Positions 32,353-40,990 of a stretch of DNA of 64,000 nucleotides are shown piece after piece. The position numbers and the translations under genes were made by a program. The stretch's first letter is position 1, and every line of letters starts with the position of its first letter. The stretch comes from CAZKVJ01 sp964556225. GTDB lineage: Bacteria > Actinomycetota > Acidimicrobiia > Acidimicrobiales > Ilumatobacteraceae. The notes beneath the pieces were generated by a model. It ran no database searches. It saw only the letters and a program-made list of their open reading frames with translations, and had not been told where the DNA came from. The stretch spans positions 1 to 64,000 of the forward strand of contig CAZKVJ010000016.1 of NCBI GenBank assembly GCA_964556225.1, read 5' to 3'.

Positions 32353-33339
32353 GTGGACGACTTCGTCATCGCCCGCAACCCCGACGCAACGTCGACGCTG
32401 CCGTACCTGGTGCGGCTCCCGCTGGGACCGGACGGGGTGGTGCTGAAGGTCCGCGACACGTGGCCGCGAACCTCCAAGGTCTACTGCCACCGCGCACCGG
32501 CGTGGCCCGGCGATGCTCATGTGGTCGAGCGAGTCCCGGTCCGCTCCTGCGTGCGGAGAGGCGCGGCGATCGACCTGGTGCTCGACCGGGGCCGGGAGAA
32601 CCGGTCGCAGTTCGTGTTCACGACCGCCCGGGGCCGCGAGGTCATCTTCTGGCAGAGCGCCCGCACGGCCAAGCAGGCCCGCCCTAACGTGTCGCTGCCC
32701 ACCCAGCGCGCCAGCGGCGGTCGGGTGGAGATCCTCGTCGACTCGCACGAGCGCTACGCGTGGCGTTTCTCCCACCAGCAGGCGACGACCACTCGACGGG
32801 CGCTTCCCGCCGGCGACTACGCGGTCGAGTTCGACGGGCTGGTCGTGGCGGCGGTCGAGCGCAAGAGCCTCGCCGACCTCGTCGCCACGCTCACCGAGGG
32901 CCGGCTCCGCTACCTGCTCGCCGAGCTGGCGGCGCTGCCCCGCGGCGCGGTCGTCGTGGAGGACCGCTACTCCTCGGTGTTCAAGCTCGAGCGGGTCCGC
33001 CCGGCCGTCGTGGTCGAAGGTCTGGCCGAGGCACAGGTGCGGTATCCGGCGGTTCCCATCATGTTCTGCGAGTCGCGGGCGCTGGCCCAGGAGTGGACGT
33101 ACCGGTTCCTCGGAGCGGCCCTGGTCCACCACGACCACGACCGGGCGACGGAGCTGCTCGAGCGCTCGCTGCCCGCCGCTGGCCCGCTCCCGACGCGGCG
33201 GCCGTCCACGGCCGAGGTACGGGCCTGGGCGCTCGGTGCCGGCCTCGAGGTCGCGGCGAAGGGACGCCTTCGGCCCGAGATCTGGTCGGCGTACGAGGCC
33301 GAGCGGGCAACGGTGGACCGCCCTGCCGAGCCGTATTAA
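32353..33339 (+). CDS. ERCC4-nuclease domain protein with C-terminal Lsr2-like domain
   Basis: Protein of 328 aa. Residues about 125-260 form an ERCC4/XPF-type nuclease domain: VEILVDSHERYAW, then GDYAVEFDG near 154 and the ERKSLADL core near 169-176, which carries the metal-binding acidic and Lys residues. The C-terminal segment STAEVRAWALGAGLEVAAKG (near 287-306), followed by RLRPEIWSAYEAER, matches the DNA-binding helix-loop-helix of Lsr2, including the xGR-like tip that enters AT-rich minor grooves. The N-terminal 120 residues are beta-rich and basic. A nuclease tethered to an AT-rich DNA reader could act in repair or against foreign DNA; this is inference. Confidence 0.85.
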   Translation: MDDFVIARNPDATSTLPYLVRLPLGPDGVVLKVRDTWPRTSKVYCHRAPAWPGDAHVVERVPVRSCVRRGAAIDLVLDRGRENRSQFVFTTARGREVIFWQSARTAKQARPNVSLPTQRASGGRVEILVDSHERYAWRFSHQQATTTRRALPAGDYAVEFDGLVVAAVERKSLADLVATLTEGRLRYLLAELAALPRGAVVVEDRYSSVFKLERVRPAVVVEGLAEAQVRYPAVPIMFCESRALAQEWTYRFLGAALVHHDHDRATELLERSLPAAGPLPTRRPSTAEVRAWALGAGLEVAAKGRLRPEIWSAYEAERATVDRPAEPY

Positions 33340-33401
33340 TGTGACATTCGAGAACGGGGGCCGGTGAGAGCCGCCCGCTGGGGACACGTGGAGGGACGCG
33401 C

Positions 33402-34622
33402 GTGGAGTTCGGCCTTTTCCTGAACGGTTACATCCCGGGGCCGGGGGCCCACGACACCCGCAGCGAGCACGCCGAGCTCATGCAGGAAGCCGAGTACGCG
33501 GTGTTCGCCGACCGCCACAACTGGAAGTACGCCTGGTTCGGGGAGCACCACGCGCTCACGGAGTACAGCCACATGTCGGCGCCCGAGGTGGTCATGGGCT
33601 GGGTGGCGGCGCAGACCGAGTACATCCACCTCGGCTTCGCCATCAACAGCCTGTCGCCGCGCAAGGAGCATCCCGTCCGCTACGCCGAGCGGGCGGCGAT
33701 GCTCGACCACTTCACGAACCGGCGCTTCGAGTGGGGCACCGGTCGCGGGGCGGGGAGCCACGAGATCGCCTCGTTCAACATCATGGACAAGGATTCCACG
33801 AAGGCGGAGTGGGACGAGGTGGTCCGCGAGATCCCGCGCATGTGGGCCCAGCGCGACTACGAGTTCCACGGCGAGCACTTCACGGTGCCGTACCCGCACA
33901 ACGTGCTGCCGAAGCCCTACGGGCCGAGCCACCCGCCCATCTGGGTGGCCTGCGGCAACCCGCCCACGTTCGCCAAGGCGGGCGAGCTCGGCATCGGCGC
34001 CATCGCGTTCAACTTCGAGCCGATCTACAACCTGCGTGGCCGCATCGAGTCCTACAAGGAGGGCATCTCGCGCTGCACCGAGCCCATCGGCGAGTACATG
34101 AACGACAACGTCATGATGACCAACGCCGTCATCTGCCTGAGCGACCGCAAGCGGGCCCGCGAGATCGCGCTCGACGGGAACTCGGGCTACCTGGTCACGA
34201 TGGTCAACATGTACCACGACACCATGCCGAGGTCGCCGGACGCCATCGTCTGGCCGAACGCGCCGATCAGCCTGCGCCAGCTCGCGGGCGGCGACCCGGA
34301 GGGCTTCCTCGACCAGCTCATCAAGGGCGGCCACATGGCGGTCGGAACGCCGGACGAGGTCTGCGAGCAGATCGCGGCGTACCAGGACGTCGGCTGCGAC
34401 CAGGTCGTGTTCGGCGTTCCCCAGGCGCTCTACCCCGAGGAGAACCTCGAGCTGATCGAGCTGTTCGGCCAGAAGGTGATCCCCGAGTTCGACAAGGACC
34501 GGGTGCACTCCACCGACCGCTACCGCGCCACCGCGAAGCCGAAGTTCCCGGAGTTCGCCGGGCCGGTTCCCGACATCAGCGTCGAGGTGCTTCCCCGCGC
34601 CGCCCGCACTCCCGGATCCTGA
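33402..34622 (+). CDS. Luciferase-like monooxygenase (bacterial luciferase alpha type)
   Basis: Protein of 406 aa. MEFGLFLNGYIPGP opens the TIM barrel, EAEYAVFADRHNWKYAWFGEHH follows, then LDHFTNRRFEWGTGRGAGSHE near 107-127 and PPIWVACGNPPTF near 182. It is longer than the F420 family norm and resembles flavin-dependent alkane or aromatic monooxygenases of the luciferase superfamily. GGAGGG lies 7 nt before the GTG. The AT-richer TATTAAT at 33334-33340 is a possible -10. It converges with the OYE gene at 34641 with 18 bp between. Confidence 0.88.
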   Translation: MEFGLFLNGYIPGPGAHDTRSEHAELMQEAEYAVFADRHNWKYAWFGEHHALTEYSHMSAPEVVMGWVAAQTEYIHLGFAINSLSPRKEHPVRYAERAAMLDHFTNRRFEWGTGRGAGSHEIASFNIMDKDSTKAEWDEVVREIPRMWAQRDYEFHGEHFTVPYPHNVLPKPYGPSHPPIWVACGNPPTFAKAGELGIGAIAFNFEPIYNLRGRIESYKEGISRCTEPIGEYMNDNVMMTNAVICLSDRKRAREIALDGNSGYLVTMVNMYHDTMPRSPDAIVWPNAPISLRQLAGGDPEGFLDQLIKGGHMAVGTPDEVCEQIAAYQDVGCDQVVFGVPQALYPEENLELIELFGQKVIPEFDKDRVHSTDRYRATAKPKFPEFAGPVPDISVEVLPRAARTPGS

Positions 34623-34640
34623 GCGCCGCCCCCGCGGGGG

Positions 34641-35849
34641 TCAGCGGCGCACGAGGATGGGGTCCGGGTGGTCCACCACACAGCGGGTGCCGCTGTAGAT
34701 GCTGACCATGCACTTGTTGCAGTGGATGCAGGTCGACCCGGTGGCGGTGCCGTCCTGCATCCGCTTCAACAGGTCCGGCTCGCGCAGCAGCGCCCGTCCC
34801 ATGGCCACGAACTGGAACCCCTCCGCCATCGCGCGCTGCATCGACGCCAGCGTGTTGATGCCGCCCAGCAGGATCAGGTCCATCGTGAGCGCCTCGCGGA
34901 AGCGCCGGGCGAGCGGCAGGAAGTAGAGCTCCTCGAAGGGATAGGCCTTCAGGAAGAACCGGCCGAACAGCTTGAAGCCGGTGCGTTGCACGGGCGGGAG
35001 CACGGCGGCGAACTCGGTGCGGGGCACGTCGCCCCGGAACAGGAACATCGGGTTCTGGAGCGAGCTGCCGCCGGTCAGCTCCAAGGCGTCGAGCACGCCA
35101 TCGGCCTCGATGAGCCGGGCGATCTCGATGCTCTCCGGCAGGTCGAGGCCGCCCTTCTTCCCGTCGCTCATGTTCATCTTCGCCGTGACGGCGATGCGCT
35201 GGCCGACGGCGTCGCGCACGGCCCGCAGGATCTCACGGGCGAGGCGGGCCCGGTTCTCGGTGGTGCCGCCGTAGTCGTCCGTGCGGCGGTTCAGGCGCGG
35301 GCTCATGAACGATGACGGGAGGTAGCCGTGTCCGAGGTGCACCTCGACGCTGTCGAACCCGCAGTCGGCCAGGGTGAGCGCGCCGCGGGCGAAGTCCTCG
35401 ACCACGGCGTCGATGCCGGTCGTGGTGATCGGCACGATCCGGGTGCCCATCGGGGTCCACCCGGCCGACGGGCCGAGCGGCGTCTTGCCGGGCAGGGCGC
35501 CCACCGGGCCGGCGTGGCCGAGCTGGGCAGCGATGGCCGCGCCCTCGGCGTGGACGGCCTCGGCGATCCGGGTGAGGCCCGGGCGGGCCTCGTCGCGCAC
35601 GTAGATCTCGTTGGGCGCCCCCATGCCGTCAGGCGACACCGCCACGTACGACACGGTCGTCATCCCGAGCCCGCCCGCCGCGGCCCGGCGGTGGAACTCG
35701 ATGAGCGCATCGCTCACGAGGTTCTTCGGGCTCAGCCCTTCGAACGTTGCGGCCTTGACGACCCGGTTGCGCAGCGTCACCGGCCCCAAGCGGGCCGGAG
35801 CGAACACGTCGGGCGCGGCGCCGTGCGGCTCGATCCCCATTGACCCCAT
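34641..35849 (-). CDS. Old yellow enzyme family NADH:flavin oxidoreductase
   Basis: Protein of 402 aa. FAPARLGPVTLRNRVVKAAT starts the FMN barrel; AAQLGHAGPVG near 100, EVHLGHGYLPSSFMSPRLNRRTDDYGG near 165-191 with the active-site His pair, and FVAMGRALLREP near 355. The tail CIHCNKCMVSIYSGTRC holds a Cys cluster as in iron-sulfur-bearing enoate reductases. It lacks the C-terminal FAD domain of the FadH type at 4018. ATG 35849 is 6 nt after TACGTT on the minus strand. Confidence 0.9.
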   Translation of the reverse strand: MGSMGIEPHGAAPDVFAPARLGPVTLRNRVVKAATFEGLSPKNLVSDALIEFHRRAAAGGLGMTTVSYVAVSPDGMGAPNEIYVRDEARPGLTRIAEAVHAEGAAIAAQLGHAGPVGALPGKTPLGPSAGWTPMGTRIVPITTTGIDAVVEDFARGALTLADCGFDSVEVHLGHGYLPSSFMSPRLNRRTDDYGGTTENRARLAREILRAVRDAVGQRIAVTAKMNMSDGKKGGLDLPESIEIARLIEADGVLDALELTGGSSLQNPMFLFRGDVPRTEFAAVLPPVQRTGFKLFGRFFLKAYPFEELYFLPLARRFREALTMDLILLGGINTLASMQRAMAEGFQFVAMGRALLREPDLLKRMQDGTATGSTCIHCNKCMVSIYSGTRCVVDHPDPILVRR

Positions 35850-35880
35850 GGCCGGAACGTACCAGTGCTACACAGTCGGG

Positions 35881-36693
35881 ATGGGCCGGCTCCAGGATCG
35901 GGTCGCGATCGTGACGGGCGGCGGCGACGGCATCGGTCGCGGGATCTCGCGGCGCTTCGCGGCCGAGGGGGCGAACGTCCTCGTGGCCGACATCGACCCC
36001 GGCGCCGCCGAGCGGGTGGCCGCCGAGCTGCGTGGCATGGGCGGGGACGCCTTCGCGCTCACCACCGACGTCCGCGACAAGGACCAGGTCGGCGCGATGG
36101 TGGCGGCCGCGGTCGACCGGTGGGGCACGGTCGACATCCTGGTCAACAACGCCTGGGGCGGGGGCCGGATCGGGCGGGTCGAGCACAAGACCGACGAGCT
36201 GCTCGACCACGCGATGCACGTGTCGCTCTACGGGCCGTTCTGGGCGATGCAGTGCGCGTTCGGGGTGATGCAGCAGAAGGGCTACGGCCGGATCATCAAC
36301 ATGTGCTCGCTCAACGGCGTGAACGCGCACATGGGAACGCTCGAGTACAACGTCGCCAAGGAGGCGCTGCGCACGCTGACCCGCACGGCGGCGCGTGAGT
36401 GGGCCCCCACGGGGATCGTCGTCAACGCAGTGTGCCCCGCTGCCAAGAGCGCAGCGTTCCGCCGGGCGGCCGAGCTCATCCCGGGCCTGGAGGAGTCGGC
36501 CGACGCCGGCAACCCGATGGGGCGTCTCGGCGACCCTGAGCACGACATCGCCCCGGTGGTGGTCTTCCTCGCCAGCGAGGACTGCCGCTACCTCACCGGG
36601 AACACGTTGTTCGTCGACGGCGGCTCCCACATCAACGGCGCCGCCTGGGCGCCGAACCTCGACGGCGAGCCGGGACCGGAGGAGGACCGATGA
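35881..36693 (+). CDS. SDR-family oxidoreductase
   Basis: Protein of 270 aa. TGGGDGIGRGISRRF near residues 12-26 binds NAD(P); the NNA motif NNAWGGG is near 90; the catalytic Ser lies in INMCSLNGV near 141 and Tyr-x3-Lys in YNVAKEAL near 157. The end VDGGSHINGAAWAPN is usual for the family. The stop overlaps the start of the next LLM gene by 4 nt (ATGA), so the pair is coupled. Divergent from the OYE gene across 31 bp. Confidence 0.88.
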   Translation: MGRLQDRVAIVTGGGDGIGRGISRRFAAEGANVLVADIDPGAAERVAAELRGMGGDAFALTTDVRDKDQVGAMVAAAVDRWGTVDILVNNAWGGGRIGRVEHKTDELLDHAMHVSLYGPFWAMQCAFGVMQQKGYGRIINMCSLNGVNAHMGTLEYNVAKEALRTLTRTAAREWAPTGIVVNAVCPAAKSAAFRRAAELIPGLEESADAGNPMGRLGDPEHDIAPVVVFLASEDCRYLTGNTLFVDGGSHINGAAWAPNLDGEPGPEEDR

Positions 36694-37700
36694 AGCTGGC
36701 GCTCACGTTCGGGTACTGGCCGGCGCAGCCGCCGACCGGCTTCGTCGAGATCGCCCAGGAGGCCGAGCGGCTCGGCTTCGACTCGGTCTGGACGGCCGAG
36801 TCGTGGGGAAACGACGCGTTCACGTTCCTCACCTGGATCGCCGCCCACACGAGCCGTATCCGCCTTGGCACCGGTGTCGTCCAGATCGCCGCCCGCACGC
36901 CGACGGCCACCGCCATGTCGGCGATGACGCTCGACCACCTCTCGGGCGGTCGGGTGATCCTGGGGCTCGGCGTGTCCGGGCCACAGGTCGTCGAGGGGTG
37001 GTACGGGCGGCCGTCGAACGCACCGCTCGCCCGGACCCGCGAGTACGTCGAGGTGATCCGCGCCGCCCTCGCCCGGCAGGGACCGCTGGAGCACGACGGG
37101 GTGCACTACCCGTTGCCGTATCGGGGCGAGGGGTCCTCCGGGCTCGGCAAGCCGCTGAAGATCATGACGCACCCGCTGCGCAGCCAGATCCCGATCTTCC
37201 TCGGTGCCGAGGGCCCCAGGAACGTGGCCCAGACGGCCGAGATCGCCGACGGTTGGCTGCCGCTCTACTACTCGCCGTTCCGTCAGGACGTCTATGCCGA
37301 CCAGCTCGTCGCCGCCCGGCCGGGGTTCGAGATCACTGCGCTCACGATGTTCACGCTGACCGACGACGTGAGTGCCGGGCTGTGGCCGGTTCGGGCCATG
37401 CTCGGCTTCTACATCGGCGGCATGGGGGCCAAGGGCCAGAACTACCACACCAAGCTGATGGCGCGGATGGGGTTCCCGGAGGACGCCGAACGCGTCCAGG
37501 AGCTGTTCTTGGCCGGCCGTCGTGACGAGGCGATCGCCGCCGTCCCCGAGGCCTTCGCCGACGAGATCTCCCTGGTCGGCCCGCCCGGACGGATACGCGA
37601 GCGGCTCGAGGCCTGGCGGGACAGCCCGGTGACGAGCCTGATGGTGCCGGCGCGCGACCCGGCGCAACTTCGCCAGATCGCCGAGCTGGTCCTCGGTTGA
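36690..37700 (+). CDS. F420-type LLM oxidoreductase
   Basis: Protein of 336 aa. MKLALTFGYWPAQPP, FDSVWTAESWGNDAFT near 36, LGTGVVQIAARTPTATAMS near 64, LDHLSGGRVILGLGVSGPQV near 87-106 and IFLGAEGPRN near 170 make a classic F420-dependent N5,N10-methylene-H4MPT-reductase-like barrel. Probably uses F420H2 or F420 on a substrate linked to the coupled SDR. Its ATG lies within the SDR stop. Confidence 0.9.
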   Translation: MKLALTFGYWPAQPPTGFVEIAQEAERLGFDSVWTAESWGNDAFTFLTWIAAHTSRIRLGTGVVQIAARTPTATAMSAMTLDHLSGGRVILGLGVSGPQVVEGWYGRPSNAPLARTREYVEVIRAALARQGPLEHDGVHYPLPYRGEGSSGLGKPLKIMTHPLRSQIPIFLGAEGPRNVAQTAEIADGWLPLYYSPFRQDVYADQLVAARPGFEITALTMFTLTDDVSAGLWPVRAMLGFYIGGMGAKGQNYHTKLMARMGFPEDAERVQELFLAGRRDEAIAAVPEAFADEISLVGPPGRIRERLEAWRDSPVTSLMVPARDPAQLRQIAELVLG

Positions 37701-37781
37701 GCGGATCCGGCCGGGCCTTCCGACCCTGGCCCGCCGGTGCCGGGGGGCGCACGCTGGACGGGACGCCAGGAGGTGGTCCAG

Positions 37782-38246
37782 ATGCCCAGCAAGGAGGCCA
37801 TCGACCGGTTCCTCGCGCAGCAGCACCTCGCCGTCGTGGGCGTGTCGCGGCAGTCCGACGACTTCGCGAACGCCGTCTACCGGCACCTGCGTGAGGGAGG
37901 TCGCACGCTCTACCCGGTGAACCTCGCCGAGGAGGTGACGTCGATCGAGGGCGACCACTGCTACCACCGGTTGGCCGACGTGCCGGACCCGGTGGACGGC
38001 GTGCTCGTGATGGTGCCGGCGCCCAAGGCGGCTGCCGTGGTGCTCGACGCCATCGCCCGGGGGATCCCCCGGGTGTGGCTCCACCGGGGCGCCGGGCAGG
38101 GCGCGGTGTCGCCGGAGGCGGTCGAGCTGTGCCGCAAGCACGGGATCGAGGTCATCGACGGCGCCTGCCCGTTGATGTTCGACCAGCCGGTTGCGTGGTT
38201 CCACCGGGCCCACCGGTTCTTCGTGAAGCGCCGCCTCGCCGCCTGA
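37782..38246 (+). CDS. CoA-binding (YccU-like) domain protein
   Basis: Protein of 154 aa, a single CoA-binding Rossmann domain: LAVVGVSRQSDDFANAVYRHL near 16-36, YPVNLAEE, a DGVLVMVPAPKAAAVVLDAI helix-strand near 75-95, VWLHRGAGQGAVS near 101 and a terminal CPLMFD. Such proteins bind CoA or a related nucleotide and may regulate acyl-CoA metabolism. An AGGAGG ribosome site lies 7 nt before the ATG at 37782. Preceding 80 bp hold nothing else. Confidence 0.85.
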   Translation: MPSKEAIDRFLAQQHLAVVGVSRQSDDFANAVYRHLREGGRTLYPVNLAEEVTSIEGDHCYHRLADVPDPVDGVLVMVPAPKAAAVVLDAIARGIPRVWLHRGAGQGAVSPEAVELCRKHGIEVIDGACPLMFDQPVAWFHRAHRFFVKRRLAA

Positions 38247-38310
38247 GCGGATCCCCCCATCGGCGGGTGTGGTCTGGGATCATCGAGGGGTCCCCGGCGA
38301 AAGGCCCTTC

Positions 38311-38847
38311 GTGAGCGACCAGATCGACACCCGCACCGGGTGGCTGCGGCCCGACGAGATCCGAGAGGTGCGAGACCGGGTGCCGCTCGTCTACGTGGAC
38401 GCGGTGCCGGTGCGGGTGGACGCGCACGGTCGCGTGACGCACGTCGGAATGCTGCTGCGGGTCGCCGCCGACGGTTCCATCAGCCGCATGGTGGTGAGCG
38501 GGAGAGTCCTGCTCTACGAGACGCTGCGCTCGGCCTTGCTGCGGCACCTGGAGAAGGACCTCGGCCCGCTCGCCCTGCCCCGCATCCCGCCCGACCCGTC
38601 GCCGTTCACCGTGGTCGAGTACTTCCCCGACCCGTCGGTCAGCGGGTTCCACGACCCGCGTCACCACGCGGTGAGCCTGGCCTACGTGGTGCCCGTCGAC
38701 GGCGAGTGCACCCCGAGCCAGTCGGCGCTCGACCTGGCGTGGTTCACCCCGGCCGAAGCGGTGACGGCCGCCGTGATCGGCGAGATGACCGGCGGCCACG
38801 ACCGCCTCATCCGCCTCGCGCTGGCCCACGTCGGCCAGCTGCCCTGA
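38311..38847 (+). CDS. DUF4916 / NUDIX-like protein
   Basis: Protein of 178 aa matching the actinobacterial DUF4916 pattern: GWLRPDEIREVRDRVPLVYVD at the N-terminus, then a NUDIX-like beta-grasp core (VDAHGRVTHVGMLLR, GRVLLYETLRSALLRHLEKDLG) and DLAWFTPAEAV near the end. A NUDIX box (Gx5Ex7REUxEExGU) is degenerate, so hydrolase activity is doubtful. GTG start at 38311; no clear Shine-Dalgarno. Confidence 0.75.
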   Translation: MSDQIDTRTGWLRPDEIREVRDRVPLVYVDAVPVRVDAHGRVTHVGMLLRVAADGSISRMVVSGRVLLYETLRSALLRHLEKDLGPLALPRIPPDPSPFTVVEYFPDPSVSGFHDPRHHAVSLAYVVPVDGECTPSQSALDLAWFTPAEAVTAAVIGEMTGGHDRLIRLALAHVGQLP

Positions 38848-38883
38848 TCCGGCCCTCGCCCGGCACTGCGCGATTGCTCGATC

Positions 38884-38909
38884 ATCTGATAGATTTGTCA
38901 ATTGTCGAG
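38884..38909 (+). promoter_or_regulatory. arsR-sulP promoter/operator region
   Basis: An AT-rich patch in otherwise GC-rich DNA. TAGATT (38890-38895) is a likely -10. It overlaps an imperfect palindrome with ATCT / AGAT arms around 38884-38894, followed by TTGTCAATTG. An ArsR protein encoded just downstream may bind here and repress itself, as is common for the family. The exact site is not certain. Confidence 0.4.
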
Positions 38910-39299
38910 ATGGTCGGAACAAAGGATGAGGTCGTGGGACCAGCAGCTCTGGGCGGTGGATCGAGCGTGCCGCTCTCGGTCGTGAAGGCGGAGCTGTTCA
39001 AGGCACTCGCCAATCCGGCGCGGATCCGGGTGCTCGAGGTGCTGGCCGAGGGGGAGCAGTCCGTCGGCGAGCTGGCACCGCTGGTCGGCCTCGAGCTGAG
39101 CCACCTGTCCCAGCAGCTCGGCGTGCTGCGCCGGGCCGGGCTGGTCACGACCCGCAAGGAAGGGTCGTCCGTGTTCTACGCGCTGAAGGACCTCATGGTC
39201 GCCGAGCTGCTGGCGGTGACCAAGCGGCTGCTCGTCGCCACGCTGTCGGAGACCCGCGACCTGCTGGCCGACCTCGCCGTCGTGGAGCCGACGTTATGA
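38910..39299 (+). CDS. ArsR/SmtB-family transcriptional regulator
   Basis: Protein of 129 aa, winged helix. LFKALANPARIRVLEVLAEG near 30-49, recognition helix LSHLSQQLGVLRRAGLVTT near 69-87, wing KEGSSVFYALKD near 89. No Cys residues are present, so classic metal-thiolate sensing is ruled out; another signal, or a Cys-free redox or anion sensor, is likely. It is coupled to the SulP transporter gene by ATGA overlap, an arrangement often seen in actinobacteria. Confidence 0.9.
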   Translation: MVGTKDEVVGPAALGGGSSVPLSVVKAELFKALANPARIRVLEVLAEGEQSVGELAPLVGLELSHLSQQLGVLRRAGLVTTRKEGSSVFYALKDLMVAELLAVTKRLLVATLSETRDLLADLAVVEPTL

Positions 39300-40990
39300 G
39301 TGCCGTCACGGCGGGACTGCGGAACCTTGGCGCTCTGCTCCCGCGACGGTCGGACTACGCCGGGCTGCGCCACTCGTGGCGTCATGACCTGCTGGCCGGG
39401 CTCACCGTGGGGGTGGTCGCGCTGCCGCTGGCACTGGCGTTCGGCATCACCACCGGCCTCGGTGCTCAGGCCGGCCTGGTCACGGCGATCATCGCCGGGC
39501 TCGTCGCCGCCATCTTCGGTGGGTCGAACGTACAGGTGTCGGGCCCGACGGGAGCGATGACGGTCGTGCTCGTGCCGGTGGTCGCGCGCCACGGCGTGGA
39601 CGCGGTCGCGCTCGTTGGCTTGATGGCCGGGGTGCTGGTGGTGGTGGCCGCCGTGGTCCGGCTCGGCCGGTTCCTCGCGTACGTGCCGTGGCCCGTGATC
39701 GAGGGCTTCACCGTCGGCATCGCCTGCATCATCTTCCTCCAGCAGGTCCCCGCCGCGCTGGGCGTGGCCAAGCCGGAGGCCGAGAACACCGCCGTGGCCG
39801 CCGTGCAGGCGGTGGCGGACGCCCTCGGCGGCGACGGGACCGTGGCCGCGCTGGGTCTGGTCGCGATCGTGGTGGCCACGATGGTGGTGCTGGCGCGGCT
39901 CCACCGGGCGCTGCCGGCCTCGCTGCTGGCGGTCGTGGTGGCCACGGTGGTGGCGCAGCTCACCGACGCCGGCGTGGCGCGCATCGGCGCCCTTCCGGAC
40001 TCCCTGCCACTCCCGTCGTTCCCCGACGTGTCGGCCCCGCTCATCAGCGACCTCTTCGGTGCTGCGTTCGCCGTCGCCGCCCTGGCCGCGATCGAGAGCC
40101 TGCTGTCGGCCAAGGTCGCCGACGGCCTGGCCGACGGTCGGCGTCACGACCCCGACCGCGAGCTGTTCGGCCAGGGCCTCGCCAACCTGGCGTCGCCGCT
40201 GTTCGGTGGGATGCCGGCCACCGGCGCCATCGCCCGCACCGCGGTCAACGTCCGCGCTGGTGCTCGGACCCGGGTCGCGGCCGTCGTGCACGCACTGGTG
40301 TTGGTGGCGGTCGTGTTCTTCGCCGGCTCGTTGGTGGCCGAGATCCCGCTCGCTGCGCTGGCCGGGGTGCTGATGGTGACGGCGGTGCGCATGGTCGAAC
40401 CGCACAACGTGCGCGCCGTGCTGCGGGCGACGCGCAGTGATGCCATCGTGTTCGTCGTGACGGCCGCCGTGACGCTGGCGTTCGACCTCATCCTGGCCGT
40501 TGAGATCGGCGTCGCCGTCGCCGCCGTGCTGGCGCTGCGGTCGGTGGCGCGAACCTCGGCAGTCCAGCTGGCGCCCGTCCCGGCCGAGGTCGACGTCGAC
40601 ACCGAGGAGCAGCTCCTCCACGAGCACATCGTCACCTACCGGCTGGACGGCGCGCTGTTCTTCGGGGCCTCGCAGCGGTTCCTCACCGAGCTGACCGCCG
40701 TCAGCGACGTGAAGGTGGTGATCCTTCGCCTCCCGGACGTGCAGGTCGTCGATGCCACCGGCGCCCAGGCGCTGGGCGAGATCGTGGCCGAGCTCGAAGG
40801 CCGGGGCATCACGGTGCTGCTGAAGGGGGTTCGTCCCGAGCATCTCCGGACGCTGCTCGCCGTCGGCGCGCTGGACCAGCTCGCTCACCAGCGGCACCTC
40901 TTCGACGACCTCGACGCGGCCCTCGACCACGCCCGCCTGCACGTCCGGCGGGTGATCCACGACCCTGATCCGGCTACGACCCCGACGTGA
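39296..40990 (+). CDS. SulP-family inorganic anion transporter with STAS domain
   Basis: Protein of 564 aa. About 11-12 membrane helices: LRHSWRHDLLAGLTVGVVALPLALAFGI near 24-51, GSNVQVSGPTGAMTVVLVPVV near 78. An AAIESLLSAKVADGLADGRRHDPDRELFGQG stretch near 266-296 with GGMPATGAIARTAVN fits the SulP signature. A C-terminal STAS domain lies near 430-545 (DVQVVDATGAQALGEI). Substrate may be sulfate or bicarbonate. Its tail overlaps the convergent DUF3089 gene by 17 bp. Confidence 0.93.
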   Translation: MSAVTAGLRNLGALLPRRSDYAGLRHSWRHDLLAGLTVGVVALPLALAFGITTGLGAQAGLVTAIIAGLVAAIFGGSNVQVSGPTGAMTVVLVPVVARHGVDAVALVGLMAGVLVVVAAVVRLGRFLAYVPWPVIEGFTVGIACIIFLQQVPAALGVAKPEAENTAVAAVQAVADALGGDGTVAALGLVAIVVATMVVLARLHRALPASLLAVVVATVVAQLTDAGVARIGALPDSLPLPSFPDVSAPLISDLFGAAFAVAALAAIESLLSAKVADGLADGRRHDPDRELFGQGLANLASPLFGGMPATGAIARTAVNVRAGARTRVAAVVHALVLVAVVFFAGSLVAEIPLAALAGVLMVTAVRMVEPHNVRAVLRATRSDAIVFVVTAAVTLAFDLILAVEIGVAVAAVLALRSVARTSAVQLAPVPAEVDVDTEEQLLHEHIVTYRLDGALFFGASQRFLTELTAVSDVKVVILRLPDVQVVDATGAQALGEIVAELEGRGITVLLKGVRPEHLRTLLAVGALDQLAHQRHLFDDLDAALDHARLHVRRVIHDPDPATTPT

